Below are positions 1 through 8,242 of a DNA stretch of 44,092 nt, one piece after another. A program made the translations under genes and the position numbers. Below the pieces are notes generated by a model that saw only the letters and a program-made list of their open reading frames with translations, did not search any database and had not been told where the DNA came from. Positions within the stretch are counted from its first letter, which is position 1; the number at the start of each line of letters is the position of its first letter. The stretch comes from CALAMD01 sp035301345. Lineage in GTDB: Bacteria > Bacillota > Bacilli > Bacillales > Amphibacillaceae. The DNA lies in NCBI GenBank assembly GCA_035301345.1, contig DATGUM010000015.1, forward strand, positions 1 through 44,092, read 5' to 3'.

Positions 1-386
1 TACGTAAAGCACTTAATGACTTAACAGGTAAACGAGTTCACATCAACATCGTTGAAATTAAAAAAGTAGATTTAGATGCTAAATTAGCTGCAGAGAACAT
101 TGCTCGCCAGCTTGAAGCTCGTATCTCATTCCGTCGTGCACAGAAGCAAGTGATTCAACGTGCTATGCGTGCAGGAGCGAAAGGTATCCGTACTCAAGTA
201 TCAGGACGTCTTGGCGGAGCAGACATGGCTAGATCGGAACATTACAGTGAAGGAACTGTTCCACTTCATACATTACGTGCAGACATCGATTACGGTCTTG
301 CAGAAGCAGACACGACATTCGGTAAGCTCGGAGTAAAAGTATGGATTTATCGTGGAGAAATCCTTCCAACGAAAAAAACAAAATAA
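1..386 (+). CDS. rpsC: 30S ribosomal protein S3, 5' truncated by window edge
   Basis: The open frame runs from position 3 without a start codon, so the window begins inside the gene; about the C-terminal 127 residues are present. The reading contains the S3 motifs LTGKRVHINI, NIARQLEARISFRRAQ, GADMARSEHYSEG and GKLGVKVWIYRGEILP. S3 sits at the mRNA entry channel of the 30S subunit. It is followed after 18 bases by rplP, the standard order in the S10 operon, and ends in a lysine-rich tail as in other Bacillus S3 proteins. Confidence 0.97.
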   Translation, partial: RKALNDLTGKRVHINIVEIKKVDLDAKLAAENIARQLEARISFRRAQKQVIQRAMRAGAKGIRTQVSGRLGGADMARSEHYSEGTVPLHTLRADIDYGLAEADTTFGKLGVKVWIYRGEILPTKKTK

Positions 387-404
387 GGAAGGGGGCAGCG
401 CATT

Positions 405-839
405 ATGTTAATGCCTAAACGTGTAAAATATCGTAGACACCACCGTGGACGTATGAAAGGTACAGCTAAAGGTGGAACTACAGTATCTTTTGGAGAATAT
501 GGATTACAAGCAGTTGAAGCTTCATGGATTACAAGCCGTCAAATAGAAGCGGCACGTATCGCAATGACTCGTTTTATGAAGCGTGGCGGTAAAGTTTGGA
601 TTAAGATTTTCCCAGACAAACCATATACTGCTAAACCCCTTGAGGTTCGAATGGGTTCAGGTAAGGGGAATTTAGAAGGATGGGTAGCGGTTGTTAAACC
701 AGGAAAAGTACTCTTTGAAGTTGCAGGAGTATCTGAAGAGGTGGCGCGTGAAGCTTTACGCCTCGCATCTCACAAGCTACCAATCAAAACGAAGTTTGTA
801 AAACGTGAGGAAATTGGTGGTGATAGCAATGAAGGCTAA
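405..839 (+). CDS. rplP: 50S ribosomal protein L16
   Basis: The 144-aa protein starts MLMPKRVKYRR and carries FGEYGLQALEASWIT-like, MKRGGKVWIKIFPDKPYT and VRMGSGKG motifs that identify L16, which helps form the A site and peptidyl transferase region of the 50S subunit. Length matches Bacillus L16. An AGGAAGGGGG ribosome binding site lies just upstream. The end overlaps the next gene, rpmC, by 11 bases, which points to translational coupling. Confidence 0.97.
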   Translation: MLMPKRVKYRRHHRGRMKGTAKGGTTVSFGEYGLQAVEASWITSRQIEAARIAMTRFMKRGGKVWIKIFPDKPYTAKPLEVRMGSGKGNLEGWVAVVKPGKVLFEVAGVSEEVAREALRLASHKLPIKTKFVKREEIGGDSNEG

Positions 840-1029
840 TGAAATTAGAGAACTAACCACTGCCGAAATTGAACAAAATGTTAAATCATTAAAAGAAGAA
901 TTATTTAATTTACGCTTCCAACTTGCAACAGGACAATTGGAAAACACTGCTAGAATCGGTGAAGTTAAAAAGTCCATTGCTCGTATGAAAACAGTTGTAC
1001 GTCAACGAGAATTAAGTGTAAATAACTGA
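829..1029 (+). CDS. rpmC: 50S ribosomal protein L29
   Basis: The start at 829 (MKANEIRELT) matches the conserved L29 N-terminus; an in-frame ATG at 805 would add eight residues from the rplP coding region and is not used in homologs. The 66-aa product is the two-helix L29, recognisable by the KEELFNLRFQLATGQLENTARI motif region. L29 lies at the peptide exit site. The Shine-Dalgarno-like GAGGAAATTGGTGG lies inside the end of rplP, with which the gene overlaps by 11 bases. Confidence 0.96.
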   Translation: MKANEIRELTTAEIEQNVKSLKEELFNLRFQLATGQLENTARIGEVKKSIARMKTVVRQRELSVNN

Positions 1030-1055
1030 TAACTAGAGAGGAGGTTAGCCTCAAA

Positions 1056-1319
1056 ATGAGTGATCGAAATCAGAGAAAAGTGTACACAGGTCGTGTTGTT
1101 TCAGACAAAATGGATAAAACAATTACGGTAGTTGTGGAAACTTATAAAGTTCATAAATTGTATGGAAAACGTGTAAAGCATTCGAAGAAATTCAAGACAC
1201 ATGATGAGAATAACCAAGCGAAAAACGGAGATATCGTTAAGATTATGGAGACTCGTCCATTATCAAAGACAAAGCGTTTTCGTTTAGTAGAAGTAGTAGA
1301 AGAAGCAGTTATTATTTAA
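1056..1319 (+). CDS. rpsQ: 30S ribosomal protein S17
   Basis: This 87-aa protein shows the S17 OB-fold signature GRVVSDKMDKTITVVVE and the ETRPLSKTKRFRLVEVVE tail. S17 is a primary 16S rRNA binder in 30S assembly. The GAGAGGAGG ribosome binding site is about 10 bases before the ATG. Order rpmC-rpsQ-rplN is universal for this operon. Confidence 0.97.
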   Translation: MSDRNQRKVYTGRVVSDKMDKTITVVVETYKVHKLYGKRVKHSKKFKTHDENNQAKNGDIVKIMETRPLSKTKRFRLVEVVEEAVII

Positions 1320-1361
1320 GGAGTTTCTACTTTGTAGAATCCGAAGGGAGGTCACATCGAT

Positions 1362-1730
1362 ATGATTCAACAAGAATCAACTTTGAAAGTTGCAGATAAC
1401 TCAGGTGCACGTCTAGTTAAAGCAATTAAAGTACTAGGTGGTACTGGTCGTAAGACTGCAAATATCGGTGATGTTATCGTTTGTTCAGTTAAACAAGCAA
1501 CACCAGGTGGCGTTGTTAAAAAGGGCGAAGTTGTAAAAGCAGTAATCGTTCGTTCTAAAACAGGCGCACGTCGTACTGATGGATCGTATATACGTTTCGA
1601 TGAAAATGCAGCTGTAATTATTCGCGATGACAAGAGTCCACGCGGAACTCGTATCTTCGGACCAGTTGCAAGAGAATTACGAGATGCTAATTTCATGAGA
1701 ATCGTCTCTCTAGCTCCAGAAGTGCTATAA
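1362..1730 (+). CDS. rplN: 50S ribosomal protein L14
   Basis: The 122-aa product starts MIQQESTLKVADNSGA, and contains the diagnostic RDDKSPRGTRIFGPVARELR segment near its C-terminus. It has the normal L14 length. L14 binds 23S rRNA and bridges to 16S rRNA. GAAGGGAGG precedes the start. The spacer from rpsQ is 42 bases with no evident signal of its own. Confidence 0.97.
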   Translation: MIQQESTLKVADNSGARLVKAIKVLGGTGRKTANIGDVIVCSVKQATPGGVVKKGEVVKAVIVRSKTGARRTDGSYIRFDENAAVIIRDDKSPRGTRIFGPVARELRDANFMRIVSLAPEVL

Positions 1731-1771
1731 GAGCATATTGAAAAGCCGATGATAGGGAGGTGCGTTAATCA

Positions 1772-2083
1772 ATGCACGTTAAAAAAGGTGACAAAGTTAA
1801 AGTAATCACTGGTAAAGATAAAGGAAAAGAAGGAACAATTTTGCAAGCATTCCCGAAACATGAACGTGTTCTCGTTGAAGGAGTAAACATGGTACACAAA
1901 CATGCGAAACCTTCTCAAGATAACCCACAAGGTGGAATCTTAAACCAAGAAGCAGCTATTCATGTATCAAATGTTATGCCAATTGATCCAAAAACCGGAG
2001 AACCAACTCGAGTTGGTTATGAAGTTCGAGACGGAAAGAAAGTACGTATCGCTAAAAAATCCGGTGAACTACTAGATAAGTAA
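1772..2083 (+). CDS. rplX: 50S ribosomal protein L24
   Basis: The 103-aa product has the N-terminal KOW motif (KGDKVKVITGKDKGKEGTIL) typical of L24, an assembly initiator that binds the 5' domain of 23S rRNA, and the GGILNQEAAIHVSNVM segment. Length matches Bacillus L24. A good AGGGAGGTG ribosome binding site precedes the ATG. Confidence 0.97.
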   Translation: MHVKKGDKVKVITGKDKGKEGTILQAFPKHERVLVEGVNMVHKHAKPSQDNPQGGILNQEAAIHVSNVMPIDPKTGEPTRVGYEVRDGKKVRIAKKSGELLDK

Positions 2084-2111
2084 TTAAAGCCGAGGAAGGA
2101 GGGCGATCGTT

Positions 2112-2651
2112 GTGAATGAATTAAAGACAAAATACGAAGAAGAATTAGTACCATCTCTTATGGAGAAGTTTAATTATAAATCAGTAATGGAAGTTCCTAA
2201 AGTTGAAAAGATTATTATCAACATGGGTATTGGTGAAGCTGTACAAAATGCTAAAGCATTAGACAGTGCAGTTGAAGAACTATCATTAATTTCTGGTCAA
2301 AAGCCAATCGTAACTCGCGCTAAAAAATCGATTGCAGGCTTTCGCCTTCGTGAAGGAATGCCTGTAGGGGCAAAAGTTACACTTCGCGGTGAAAGAATGT
2401 ACGAATTTTTACAGAAGTTAATTGCTGTTTCACTACCAAGAGTTCGAGACTTCCGTGGAGTTTCTAACAAAGCGTTCGATGGACGCGGTAACTATACATT
2501 AGGTGTTAAAGAGCAACTTATTTTCCCGGAAATTGATTACGATAAGGTGAGTAAAGTCCGTGGTATGGATATCGCAATCGTAACAACTTCTAATACGGAT
2601 GAAGAAGCTCGTGAACTGTTAACACAGTTAGGAATGCCTTTCCAAAAATAA
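2112..2651 (+). CDS. rplE: 50S ribosomal protein L5
   Basis: L5 contacts 5S rRNA and the P-site tRNA. The 179-aa reading has the signatures INMGIGEAVQNAKALD, KKSIAGFRLREGMPVG and RDFRGVSNKAFDGRGNY. The start is a GTG at 2112, placed behind a strong GAAGGAGGG; the next in-frame ATG would remove conserved N-terminal residues. Length is that of Bacillus L5. Confidence 0.97.
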   Translation: MNELKTKYEEELVPSLMEKFNYKSVMEVPKVEKIIINMGIGEAVQNAKALDSAVEELSLISGQKPIVTRAKKSIAGFRLREGMPVGAKVTLRGERMYEFLQKLIAVSLPRVRDFRGVSNKAFDGRGNYTLGVKEQLIFPEIDYDKVSKVRGMDIAIVTTSNTDEEARELLTQLGMPFQK

Positions 2652-2689
2652 GCTCAGTTATAAGGGAGCTAACACAAGGAGGTTAATTT

Positions 2690-2875
2690 GTGGCTAAAAA
2701 ATCTTTAATCGTAAAAGCTAAGCGCCCACAAAAATACAAGGTTCGTGAATATACACGTTGTGAACGTTGTGGACGTCCACATTCTGTCATACGTAAATTT
2801 AAATTATGCCGTATTTGTTTCCGTGAACTTGCCCATAAAGGTCAAATTCCTGGTGTTAAAAAAGCAAGCTGGTAA
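2690..2875 (+). CDS. rpsN: 30S ribosomal protein S14, zinc-binding (type Z)
   Basis: The 61-aa protein begins at a GTG (VAKKSL, read as M) behind AAGGAGG. Two CxxC pairs, CERCGRPH and CRICFRELAH, make the zinc ribbon of the C+ form of S14. It is thus the zinc-dependent paralog, the one that is usual in this operon of Bacillus. No zinc-free paralog is in the window. Confidence 0.96.
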   Translation: MAKKSLIVKAKRPQKYKVREYTRCERCGRPHSVIRKFKLCRICFRELAHKGQIPGVKKASW

Positions 2876-2901
2876 ACCTATATGGAAGGAGGTAATATGT
2901 A

Positions 2902-3300
2902 ATGACTATGTCAGACCCAATCGCAGATATGTTAACACGCATTAGAAATGCTAACGTTGTACGCCACGAAAGACTAGAACTTCCTGCTTCTAAATTAAAG
3001 AACGAAATCGCAGACATCCTTAAGCGTGAAGGATACGTTCGTGATTACGAAGTTATTGAAGATAACAAGCAAGGAGTTTTACGTATTTTCTTGAAGTACG
3101 GAGATAATAGAGAACGTGTAATCACTGGTCTTAAGAAGATTAGTAAACCAGGATTACGTGTTTATGCTAAAGCAGATGAAGTACCACGTGTACTTAACGG
3201 ATTAGGTACAGCTATTGTATCTACATCTAAAGGTGTTCTCTCAGACAAAGAAGCTCGTTCACAAGCAGTCGGTGGAGAGGTACTAGCATATATTTGGTAA
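2902..3300 (+). CDS. rpsH: 30S ribosomal protein S8
   Basis: The product of 132 aa begins MTMSDPIADMLTRIRNAN, the hallmark of S8, and ends with GVLSDKEARSQAVGGEVLAYIW, close to the usual GEVLCYVW end. S8 is a central-domain 16S rRNA binder and the autoregulator of the spc operon in E. coli; control in Bacilli is not shown by this sequence. GGAAGGAGG precedes the start. Confidence 0.97.
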   Translation: MTMSDPIADMLTRIRNANVVRHERLELPASKLKNEIADILKREGYVRDYEVIEDNKQGVLRIFLKYGDNRERVITGLKKISKPGLRVYAKADEVPRVLNGLGTAIVSTSKGVLSDKEARSQAVGGEVLAYIW

Positions 3301-3334
3301 TTTAATAATTTAAAGGTATAGGAGGTGCACCGAG

Positions 3335-3871
3335 ATGTCACGTATCGGATTTAATCCAATTGAACTTCCTGAAGGCGTTGAAGTTAAACTTGACGGTAAC
3401 GTTGTTACTGTTAAAGGGCCTAAAGGAGAATTAACAAAAGAATTAAGTGATGAGATTAAAATAAACGTTAATGAAAAAGATATCGTTGTTGAACGTCATA
3501 GTGAATCAAAAGAACAACGTACATTACACGGAACGACTCGCAGTCTCGTTTTAAACATGGTTGAAGGTGTTTCAAAAGGTTACGAGAGACACTTAGAAAT
3601 CATCGGTGTTGGTTACCGTGTACAGAAACAAGGTGAAAAATTAGTTGTAGGTGCAGGTTATTCACATCCTGTAGAAGTTGAACCTGCTGAAGGAATTGAA
3701 TTTGACGTACCGAAAAACACAGAAATTATTGTTAAAGGTATTGATAAGCAATTAGTAGGTGCTACTGCAGCTAACATTCGATCAATCAGAAGTCCTGAAC
3801 CTTATAAAGGTAAAGGAATCCGTTATAAAGGCGAATACGTTCGCATTAAAGAAGGTAAAACTGCTAAGTAA
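3335..3871 (+). CDS. rplF: 50S ribosomal protein L6
   Basis: The 178-aa protein shows the two L6 repeats; the C-terminal one has IRSIRSPEPYKGKGIRYKGE, the L6 signature. It begins MSRIGFNPIELPEGV. L6 lies near the sarcin-ricin loop and factor-binding site. TATAGGAGGTG is placed 8 to 9 bases before the ATG. Confidence 0.97.
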   Translation: MSRIGFNPIELPEGVEVKLDGNVVTVKGPKGELTKELSDEIKINVNEKDIVVERHSESKEQRTLHGTTRSLVLNMVEGVSKGYERHLEIIGVGYRVQKQGEKLVVGAGYSHPVEVEPAEGIEFDVPKNTEIIVKGIDKQLVGATAANIRSIRSPEPYKGKGIRYKGEYVRIKEGKTAK

Positions 3872-3903
3872 TGCTAGCTAGTTTTGAGAAAGGAGTATCA
3901 TAA

Positions 3904-4266
3904 ATGATTACAAAGCCTACAAGAAATTCAGGGCGTAAAAAGAGACATGGCCGTGTACGTACGAAAATCACTGGCACTCAAGAACGTCCACGATTAAACG
4001 TATATCGTTCAAACAAAAACATTTATGCACAACTTATTGATGATCAAAGTGGAACGACATTAGTAAGTGCTTCAACTGTAGATAAAGACTTAGGCATTGA
4101 GTCAGCTGGTAACATTGATGCAGCAACTAAAGTTGGCGAATCAATTGCTAAAAAAGCTCAAGATAAAGGACTTAAATCAGTTGTTTTTGACCGTGGAGGA
4201 TACTTATATCATGGCCGCGTAAAAGCATTAGCTGAAGCAGCTCGTGAAGCAGGACTAGAATTTTAA
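3904..4266 (+). CDS. rplR: 50S ribosomal protein L18
   Basis: The 120-aa product begins with a very basic tail (MITKPTRNSGRKKRHGRVR) and has the RPRLNVYRSNKNIYAQLIDD and VFDRGGYLYHGRVKALAEAAR motifs of L18, a 5S rRNA binding protein. GAAAGGAG precedes the start. Length is that of Bacillus L18. Confidence 0.97.
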   Translation: MITKPTRNSGRKKRHGRVRTKITGTQERPRLNVYRSNKNIYAQLIDDQSGTTLVSASTVDKDLGIESAGNIDAATKVGESIAKKAQDKGLKSVVFDRGGYLYHGRVKALAEAAREAGLEF

Positions 4267-4290
4267 TTGACAAAGGAGGGGACCATTTAG

Positions 4291-4794
4291 ATGGCAAAGA
4301 AAGTTGACCCGAACAAAGGGGAATTAGAAGAACGTGTTGTAACAATTAACCGTGTTGCTAAAGTTGTTAAAGGGGGACGTCGTTTCCGTTTCTCAGCATT
4401 AGTCGTTGTTGGTGATAAAAATGGCCAAGTAGGATTTGGAACTGGTAAAGCTCAAGAAGTTCCAGAAGCGATTAAAAAAGCAATTGACAATGCGAAAAAG
4501 AACTTAATTACTGTACCAATTGTTGGCACTACAATCCCACATGAGATTCACGGACAATTTGCTTCAGGTAACATTTTAATGAAACCTGCAGCAGAAGGTA
4601 CGGGAGTTATTTCTGGGGGACCAGTTCGTGCGGTACTAGAATTAGCAGGTGTTGGTGATATTTTAACGAAATCACTCGGTGCAAACACACCAATTAACAT
4701 GGTTCGTGCGACTATCAATGGTTTATCAAACTTAAAGCGTGCAGAAGACGTAGCAAGACTTCGTGGAAAGTCTGTAGAAGAACTGTTAGGATAA
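4291..4794 (+). CDS. rpsE: 30S ribosomal protein S5
   Basis: The 167-aa product shows the dsRBD-like S5 N-domain (ERVVTINRVAKVVKGGRRF, FSALVVVGDKNGQVGFGTGK) and the C-domain GVISGGPVRAVLELAGV. S5 is at the mRNA entry and contributes to decoding accuracy. It follows rplR by 24 bases with an AAAGGAGGGG ribosome binding site. Confidence 0.97.
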   Translation: MAKKVDPNKGELEERVVTINRVAKVVKGGRRFRFSALVVVGDKNGQVGFGTGKAQEVPEAIKKAIDNAKKNLITVPIVGTTIPHEIHGQFASGNILMKPAAEGTGVISGGPVRAVLELAGVGDILTKSLGANTPINMVRATINGLSNLKRAEDVARLRGKSVEELLG

Positions 4795-4806
4795 GGAGGG
4801 AAAACA

Positions 4807-4989
4807 ATGTCTAAAAAATTAGAAATCACCCTCACACGTAGTGTCATCGGTAGAACAGGAAGACAGCGTCAAACTGTTCAAGCATTAGGACTTAAAAAAA
4901 TTAACGATTCTATCGTTCGTGAAGATACTCCATCCGTAAGAGGTATGATCGATAAAGTTTCTCATATTGTTGCGGTAAAAGAAGTTTAA
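4807..4989 (+). CDS. rpmD: 50S ribosomal protein L30
   Basis: The 60-aa protein has the L30 pattern LEITLTRSVIGRTGRQRQTV and ALGLKKINDSIVREDTPSVR, ending HIVAVKEV. The ribosome binding site AAGGAGGG overlaps the end of rpsE. L30 is lost in some lineages; here it is complete and in its usual place before rplO. Confidence 0.96.
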   Translation: MSKKLEITLTRSVIGRTGRQRQTVQALGLKKINDSIVREDTPSVRGMIDKVSHIVAVKEV

Positions 4990-5018
4990 ATGATAACAGA
5001 AAATAAGGAGGTGCTCGT

Positions 5019-5444
5019 ATGAAACTTCATGAATTAGAAAGTACACGTCAACAAAAAAATCGTGTAGGGCGCGGAATGTCATCTGGAAGTGGTAAGACTT
5101 CTGGAAGAGGACAAAAAGGTCAAAAAGCTCGTTCGAAAGTACGAGTAGGATTCGAAGGTGGTCAAACACCATTATTCCAACGTTTACCAAAGCGTGGATT
5201 TACGAATGTAAACCGTAAAGAATATGCAATTGTAAACTTAGAAGCATTAAACGCTTTTGATGAAGGAACAGAAGTTACACCTGAGTTATTAAAAGAATCT
5301 GGTGTTGTAAAAGATATGAAATCAGGTATTAAAGTTCTTGGTCGAGGGGCTATTGAGAAGAAGTTGACAGTAAAAGCTCACAAATTCTCTACTGCAGCCA
5401 AGGAAGCAATCGAGGCAGTGGGCGGTAAAACTGAGGTGATTTAA
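5019..5444 (+). CDS. rplO: 50S ribosomal protein L15
   Basis: The 141-aa product shows the glycine-rich extended N-terminus of L15 (RVGRGMSSGSGKTSGRGQKG, GFEGGQTPLFQRLPKRGF) that threads into the 50S core. It is about five residues shorter than B. subtilis L15. Its TAA stop overlaps the ATG of secY (TAATG at 5442-5446), so secY translation is probably coupled to it. Confidence 0.97.
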   Translation: MKLHELESTRQQKNRVGRGMSSGSGKTSGRGQKGQKARSKVRVGFEGGQTPLFQRLPKRGFTNVNRKEYAIVNLEALNAFDEGTEVTPELLKESGVVKDMKSGIKVLGRGAIEKKLTVKAHKFSTAAKEAIEAVGGKTEVI

Positions 5445-6736
5445 TGTTTCAAACGATCTCCAATTTTATGCGTGTCGCAGATATTCGTAAAAAAATAATA
5501 TTCACATTGTTAATGTTAGTTGTTTTTCGACTCGGCACGTTTATCCCTGTACCATTTACGGATAAAGAAGCAATCGACTTTATGAACCAACAGAACGTCT
5601 TTGGTTTCTTAAATACATTTGGTGGTGGAGCGTTACAAAACTTCTCCATTTTTGCTATGGGTATTATGCCGTACATTACGGCATCAATCATTATGCAATT
5701 ATTGCAGATGGATGTCGTTCCAAAGTTTTCTGAATGGAAGAGCCAAGGTGAAATGGGTCGTAAAAAGTTAGCACAAGTAACGCGTTATGGAACGATCGTT
5801 CTAGCATTTGTTCAAGCAATTGCTATGTCAATCGGATTTAACGCAATGGCTGGTGGGCTTTTAATTTCGAACCCGAGCTTCTCTAAGTTCTTAGTTATTG
5901 CACTTATCTTAACAGGCGGTACTGCATTCTTAATGTGGCTTGGAGAACAAATAACAGCAAACGGTGTCGGAAATGGAATTTCTATTCTTATTTTCGCAGG
6001 TATCGTTGCAGCAGTTCCAAATGGTGTAAACCAATTGTATGCCCAATATTTTGTAAATCCTGGAGACGATTTATTTATTAACATCGTAATCGTTGCATTA
6101 ATAATCTTAGTAGTTATTGCAGTTACAGTAGGGGTAGTCTTCATTTTAGAAGCACTACGTAAAATCCCTATCCAGTACGCAAAGAAACTAGTAAACAGAT
6201 CACCTGTTGGAGGACACTCTACACATTTACCACTTAAGTTAAATGCTGCAGGAGTTATTCCGGTTATTTTTGCAATTGCATTCATTATCGCACCTCGTAC
6301 AGTCGCCGGATTTTTTGAAGGTAATAATATCGCATCATTTATTGAAAAGACATTTGATTATACGCAACCTGTCGGTATGATCATTTACGTGATATTAATC
6401 ATTGCTTTCACTTATTTCTACACATTCGTTCAGGTAAATCCAGAACAAATGGCAGAGAATTTACAAAAACAAGGTGGCTACATTCCTGGTATTAGACCTG
6501 GGAAAAATACAGAAAGATATTTAACAAGAATTATGTATCGTTTAACATTTGTCGGTTCCATATTCTTAGCATCTGTTTCTGTATTACCTATTGTATTAGG
6601 GGGACTAGCAAAGTTACCCGAAGCCGTACAAATAGGTGGAACGAGTTTACTCATTGTTGTTGGTGTTGCACTAACGACGATGAAACAATTAGAAAGTCAG
6701 CTCGTTCAAAGACACTACAAAGGCTTTATTAAATAA
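5444..6736 (+). CDS. secY: Protein translocase channel subunit SecY
   Basis: The 430-aa membrane protein has about ten hydrophobic segments and the SecY motifs GIMPYITASIIMQLLQ (helix 2, near residue 75), GNGISILIFAGI and NPEQMAENLQKQGGYIPGIRPG (cytosolic loop that contacts SecA and the ribosome). SecY forms the channel for secretion and membrane insertion. Its start overlaps the rplO stop. Length is that of Bacillus SecY (431 aa). Confidence 0.97.
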   Translation: MFQTISNFMRVADIRKKIIFTLLMLVVFRLGTFIPVPFTDKEAIDFMNQQNVFGFLNTFGGGALQNFSIFAMGIMPYITASIIMQLLQMDVVPKFSEWKSQGEMGRKKLAQVTRYGTIVLAFVQAIAMSIGFNAMAGGLLISNPSFSKFLVIALILTGGTAFLMWLGEQITANGVGNGISILIFAGIVAAVPNGVNQLYAQYFVNPGDDLFINIVIVALIILVVIAVTVGVVFILEALRKIPIQYAKKLVNRSPVGGHSTHLPLKLNAAGVIPVIFAIAFIIAPRTVAGFFEGNNIASFIEKTFDYTQPVGMIIYVILIIAFTYFYTFVQVNPEQMAENLQKQGGYIPGIRPGKNTERYLTRIMYRLTFVGSIFLASVSVLPIVLGGLAKLPEAVQIGGTSLLIVVGVALTTMKQLESQLVQRHYKGFIK

Positions 6737-6771
6737 AGCAAAGCTATTAACGAAAAGTGAGGGACGATGAA

Positions 6772-7416
6772 TTGAATTTAATATTAATGGGTCTACCTGG
6801 TGCCGGTAAAGGAACACAGGCAGAAAAAATTAGTAAGGAATACAATATCCCACATATTTCCACGGGAGATATGTTTCGTTTAGCGATTAGTGAAGGTACA
6901 GAACTCGGAGTTAAAGCGAAACAATTTATGGATAAAGGTGAACTCGTTCCAGACGAAGTAACGATTGGTATCGTTGAAGAAAGACTTCGTATGGATGACT
7001 GTAAACAAGGATTCTTGTTAGACGGTTTTCCGAGAACACTCGCACAAGCTGAAGCGTTAAACGATTTATTAGAAAATATGGGAACGTCGATTGATTACGT
7101 GCTACACGTAGATGTTCCAGAAGACAAACTTGTTGAACGTCTAACCGGACGAAGAATTTGTCCGACATGTGGAGCTCTTTATCATACGATATATAACCCA
7201 CCTAAAACAGAGGGTGTCTGTGATAAAGACGATACAGCACTCATTCAACGTGAAGATGATACGGTTGAAACAGTTCAAAACCGTTTAACAGTAAATATAA
7301 AACAAACACAACCATTGCTTGATTACTACGGCTCACAAGGGACGTTAATTAAAGTAAATGGTGACCAGGAAATTGAATTAGTGTTTCAAGATATTCAACA
7401 ACAGTTAGACGCATAG
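6772..7416 (+). CDS. adk: Adenylate kinase
   Basis: Adk converts ATP plus AMP to two ADP. The start is taken as TTG at 6772, giving MNLILMGLPGAGKGTQ and 214 aa, with GTGAGGGA as ribosome binding site at 6757-6764; a GTG at 6757 lies inside that site and is unlikely. The P-loop is at residues 7-15, followed by the AMP-site STGDMFR and DGFPRTLAQ. The LID carries CPTC...CDKD, the Cys3-Asp zinc site of Gram-positive Adk. It follows secY by 35 bases. The map gene that normally follows is missing. Confidence 0.96.
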   Translation: MNLILMGLPGAGKGTQAEKISKEYNIPHISTGDMFRLAISEGTELGVKAKQFMDKGELVPDEVTIGIVEERLRMDDCKQGFLLDGFPRTLAQAEALNDLLENMGTSIDYVLHVDVPEDKLVERLTGRRICPTCGALYHTIYNPPKTEGVCDKDDTALIQREDDTVETVQNRLTVNIKQTQPLLDYYGSQGTLIKVNGDQEIELVFQDIQQQLDA

Positions 7417-7434
7417 ATTAAACGTATAGAATAG

Positions 7435-7463
7435 GTGCAAATCTATTTAATAAAAGATATAAT
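7435..7463 (+). promoter_or_regulatory. Possible internal sigma-A promoter before KOW gene-infA
   Basis: GTGCAA at 7435-7440 and a perfect TATAAT at 7458-7463 are separated by 17 bases in the 125-base gap after adk. The -35 box is poor (3 of 6), so this is only a candidate. It would give infA and the alpha-operon genes a transcription start independent of the spc part. Confidence 0.4.
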
Positions 7464-7541
7464 GTATACAAAGTGTGCATCGTATCGTTCTTTAATCGTT
7501 CTAATGAATAAGAAGAGTAAACCTAATGAAGGTGATCACTG

Positions 7542-7877
7542 TTGAGTAAAACTGATTCAATTCCAAAAGTAGGTCAGATTGTTCGTATATTGCAAGGTCG
7601 TGAAGCTGGACAATTTGCAGTAGTTATTGAGAACATAGATAATCGTTTCGTTTATCTAGCTGACGGAGACAAACGAAAGTATGATCGTCCGAAGAAAAAG
7701 AACGTCCGTCATATTGAAGTGACAGACTATATTTCTGAAGATGTGCAAAGCAGCCTTCTCAACACTGGTCGAGTAACGAATGGTAAATTACGGTTTACTA
7801 TATCCAAGTTTGTTGATATGTACGAATCAAACTTGAAGAAGGGAGACCAACAGGATGGCGAAAGAAGAAGCAATTGA
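7542..7877 (+). CDS. KOW-domain RNA-binding protein (L14e/YbzG-like)
   Basis: The 111-aa product begins at a TTG behind GAAGGTGAT and opens with a KOW-type segment (PKVGQIVRILQGREAGQFAVVI), followed by ADGDKRKYDRPKKKN, a basic RNA-contact stretch. Proteins of this type (L14e-like KOW family, YbzG in B. subtilis) stand just before infA in Bacillus; the function is not firmly known, RNA or ribosome binding being inferred from the fold. The C-terminal part after residue 75 is less familiar, and its last 23 bases overlap the start of infA. Confidence 0.85.
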   Translation: MSKTDSIPKVGQIVRILQGREAGQFAVVIENIDNRFVYLADGDKRKYDRPKKKNVRHIEVTDYISEDVQSSLLNTGRVTNGKLRFTISKFVDMYESNLKKGDQQDGERRSN

Positions 7878-8073
7878 AGTAGAAGGTACTGTAACAGAAA
7901 CATTGCCGAACGCAATGTTCAATGTAGAGCTTGAGAACGGACATACGGTACTCGCTCACGTATCGGGTAAAATCAGAATGCACTTCATTCGAATTTTACC
8001 AGGAGATAAAGTGACAGTAGAACTTTCTCCGTATGATTTAACGAAAGGCCGAATTACGTACCGTTATAAATAA
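7855..8073 (+). CDS. infA: Translation initiation factor IF-1
   Basis: The 72-aa single OB-fold protein starts MAKEEAIEVEGTV and has the IF-1 motifs LPNAMFNVELENGH and SGKIRMHFIRILPGDKV, ending RITYRYK. IF-1 blocks the A site during initiation. Its start lies inside the last codons of the KOW gene, and its ribosome binding site AAGGGAG (7839-7845) is within that gene, so coupling is likely. Confidence 0.97.
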   Translation: MAKEEAIEVEGTVTETLPNAMFNVELENGHTVLAHVSGKIRMHFIRILPGDKVTVELSPYDLTKGRITYRYK

Positions 8074-8104
8074 GTAAAGCTCCGATATAAAAGGAGGTAA
8101 GATG

Positions 8105-8218
8105 ATGAAGGTAAGAGCATCTGTAAAACCAATTTGTGAAAAATGTAAAATTATCAAGCGTAAAGGCAAAGTTATGGTGATTTGTGAAAATCCGAAGCAT
8201 AAGCAAAAACAAGGATAA
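8105..8218 (+). CDS. rpmJ: 50S ribosomal protein L36
   Basis: A 37-aa reading starts MKVRASVKPICEKCK and ends NPKHKQKQG. It has the zinc ligands CxxC (residues 11 and 14), C27 and H32, as in the C+ form of L36. A tandem ATG at 8102 would add one Met; the start at 8105 matches homologs. AAAGGAGG precedes it. Order infA-rpmJ-rpsM is standard. Confidence 0.96.
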   Translation: MKVRASVKPICEKCKIIKRKGKVMVICENPKHKQKQG

Positions 8219-8242
8219 TAAATAAGGAGGTGCACCCATTCT

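Noticed and set aside
805..828. Earlier start for rpmC
   Set aside because: Would add residues coded by the rplP end; L29 homologs begin MKANEIREL.
1367..1696. Open frame of 109 codons on the minus strand opposite rplN
   Set aside because: It is antisense to a highly conserved ribosomal gene, has no ribosome binding site and no recognisable domain.
5812..6285. Open frame of 157 codons on the minus strand opposite secY
   Set aside because: It mirrors the hydrophobic codons of secY; no start signal and no known family.
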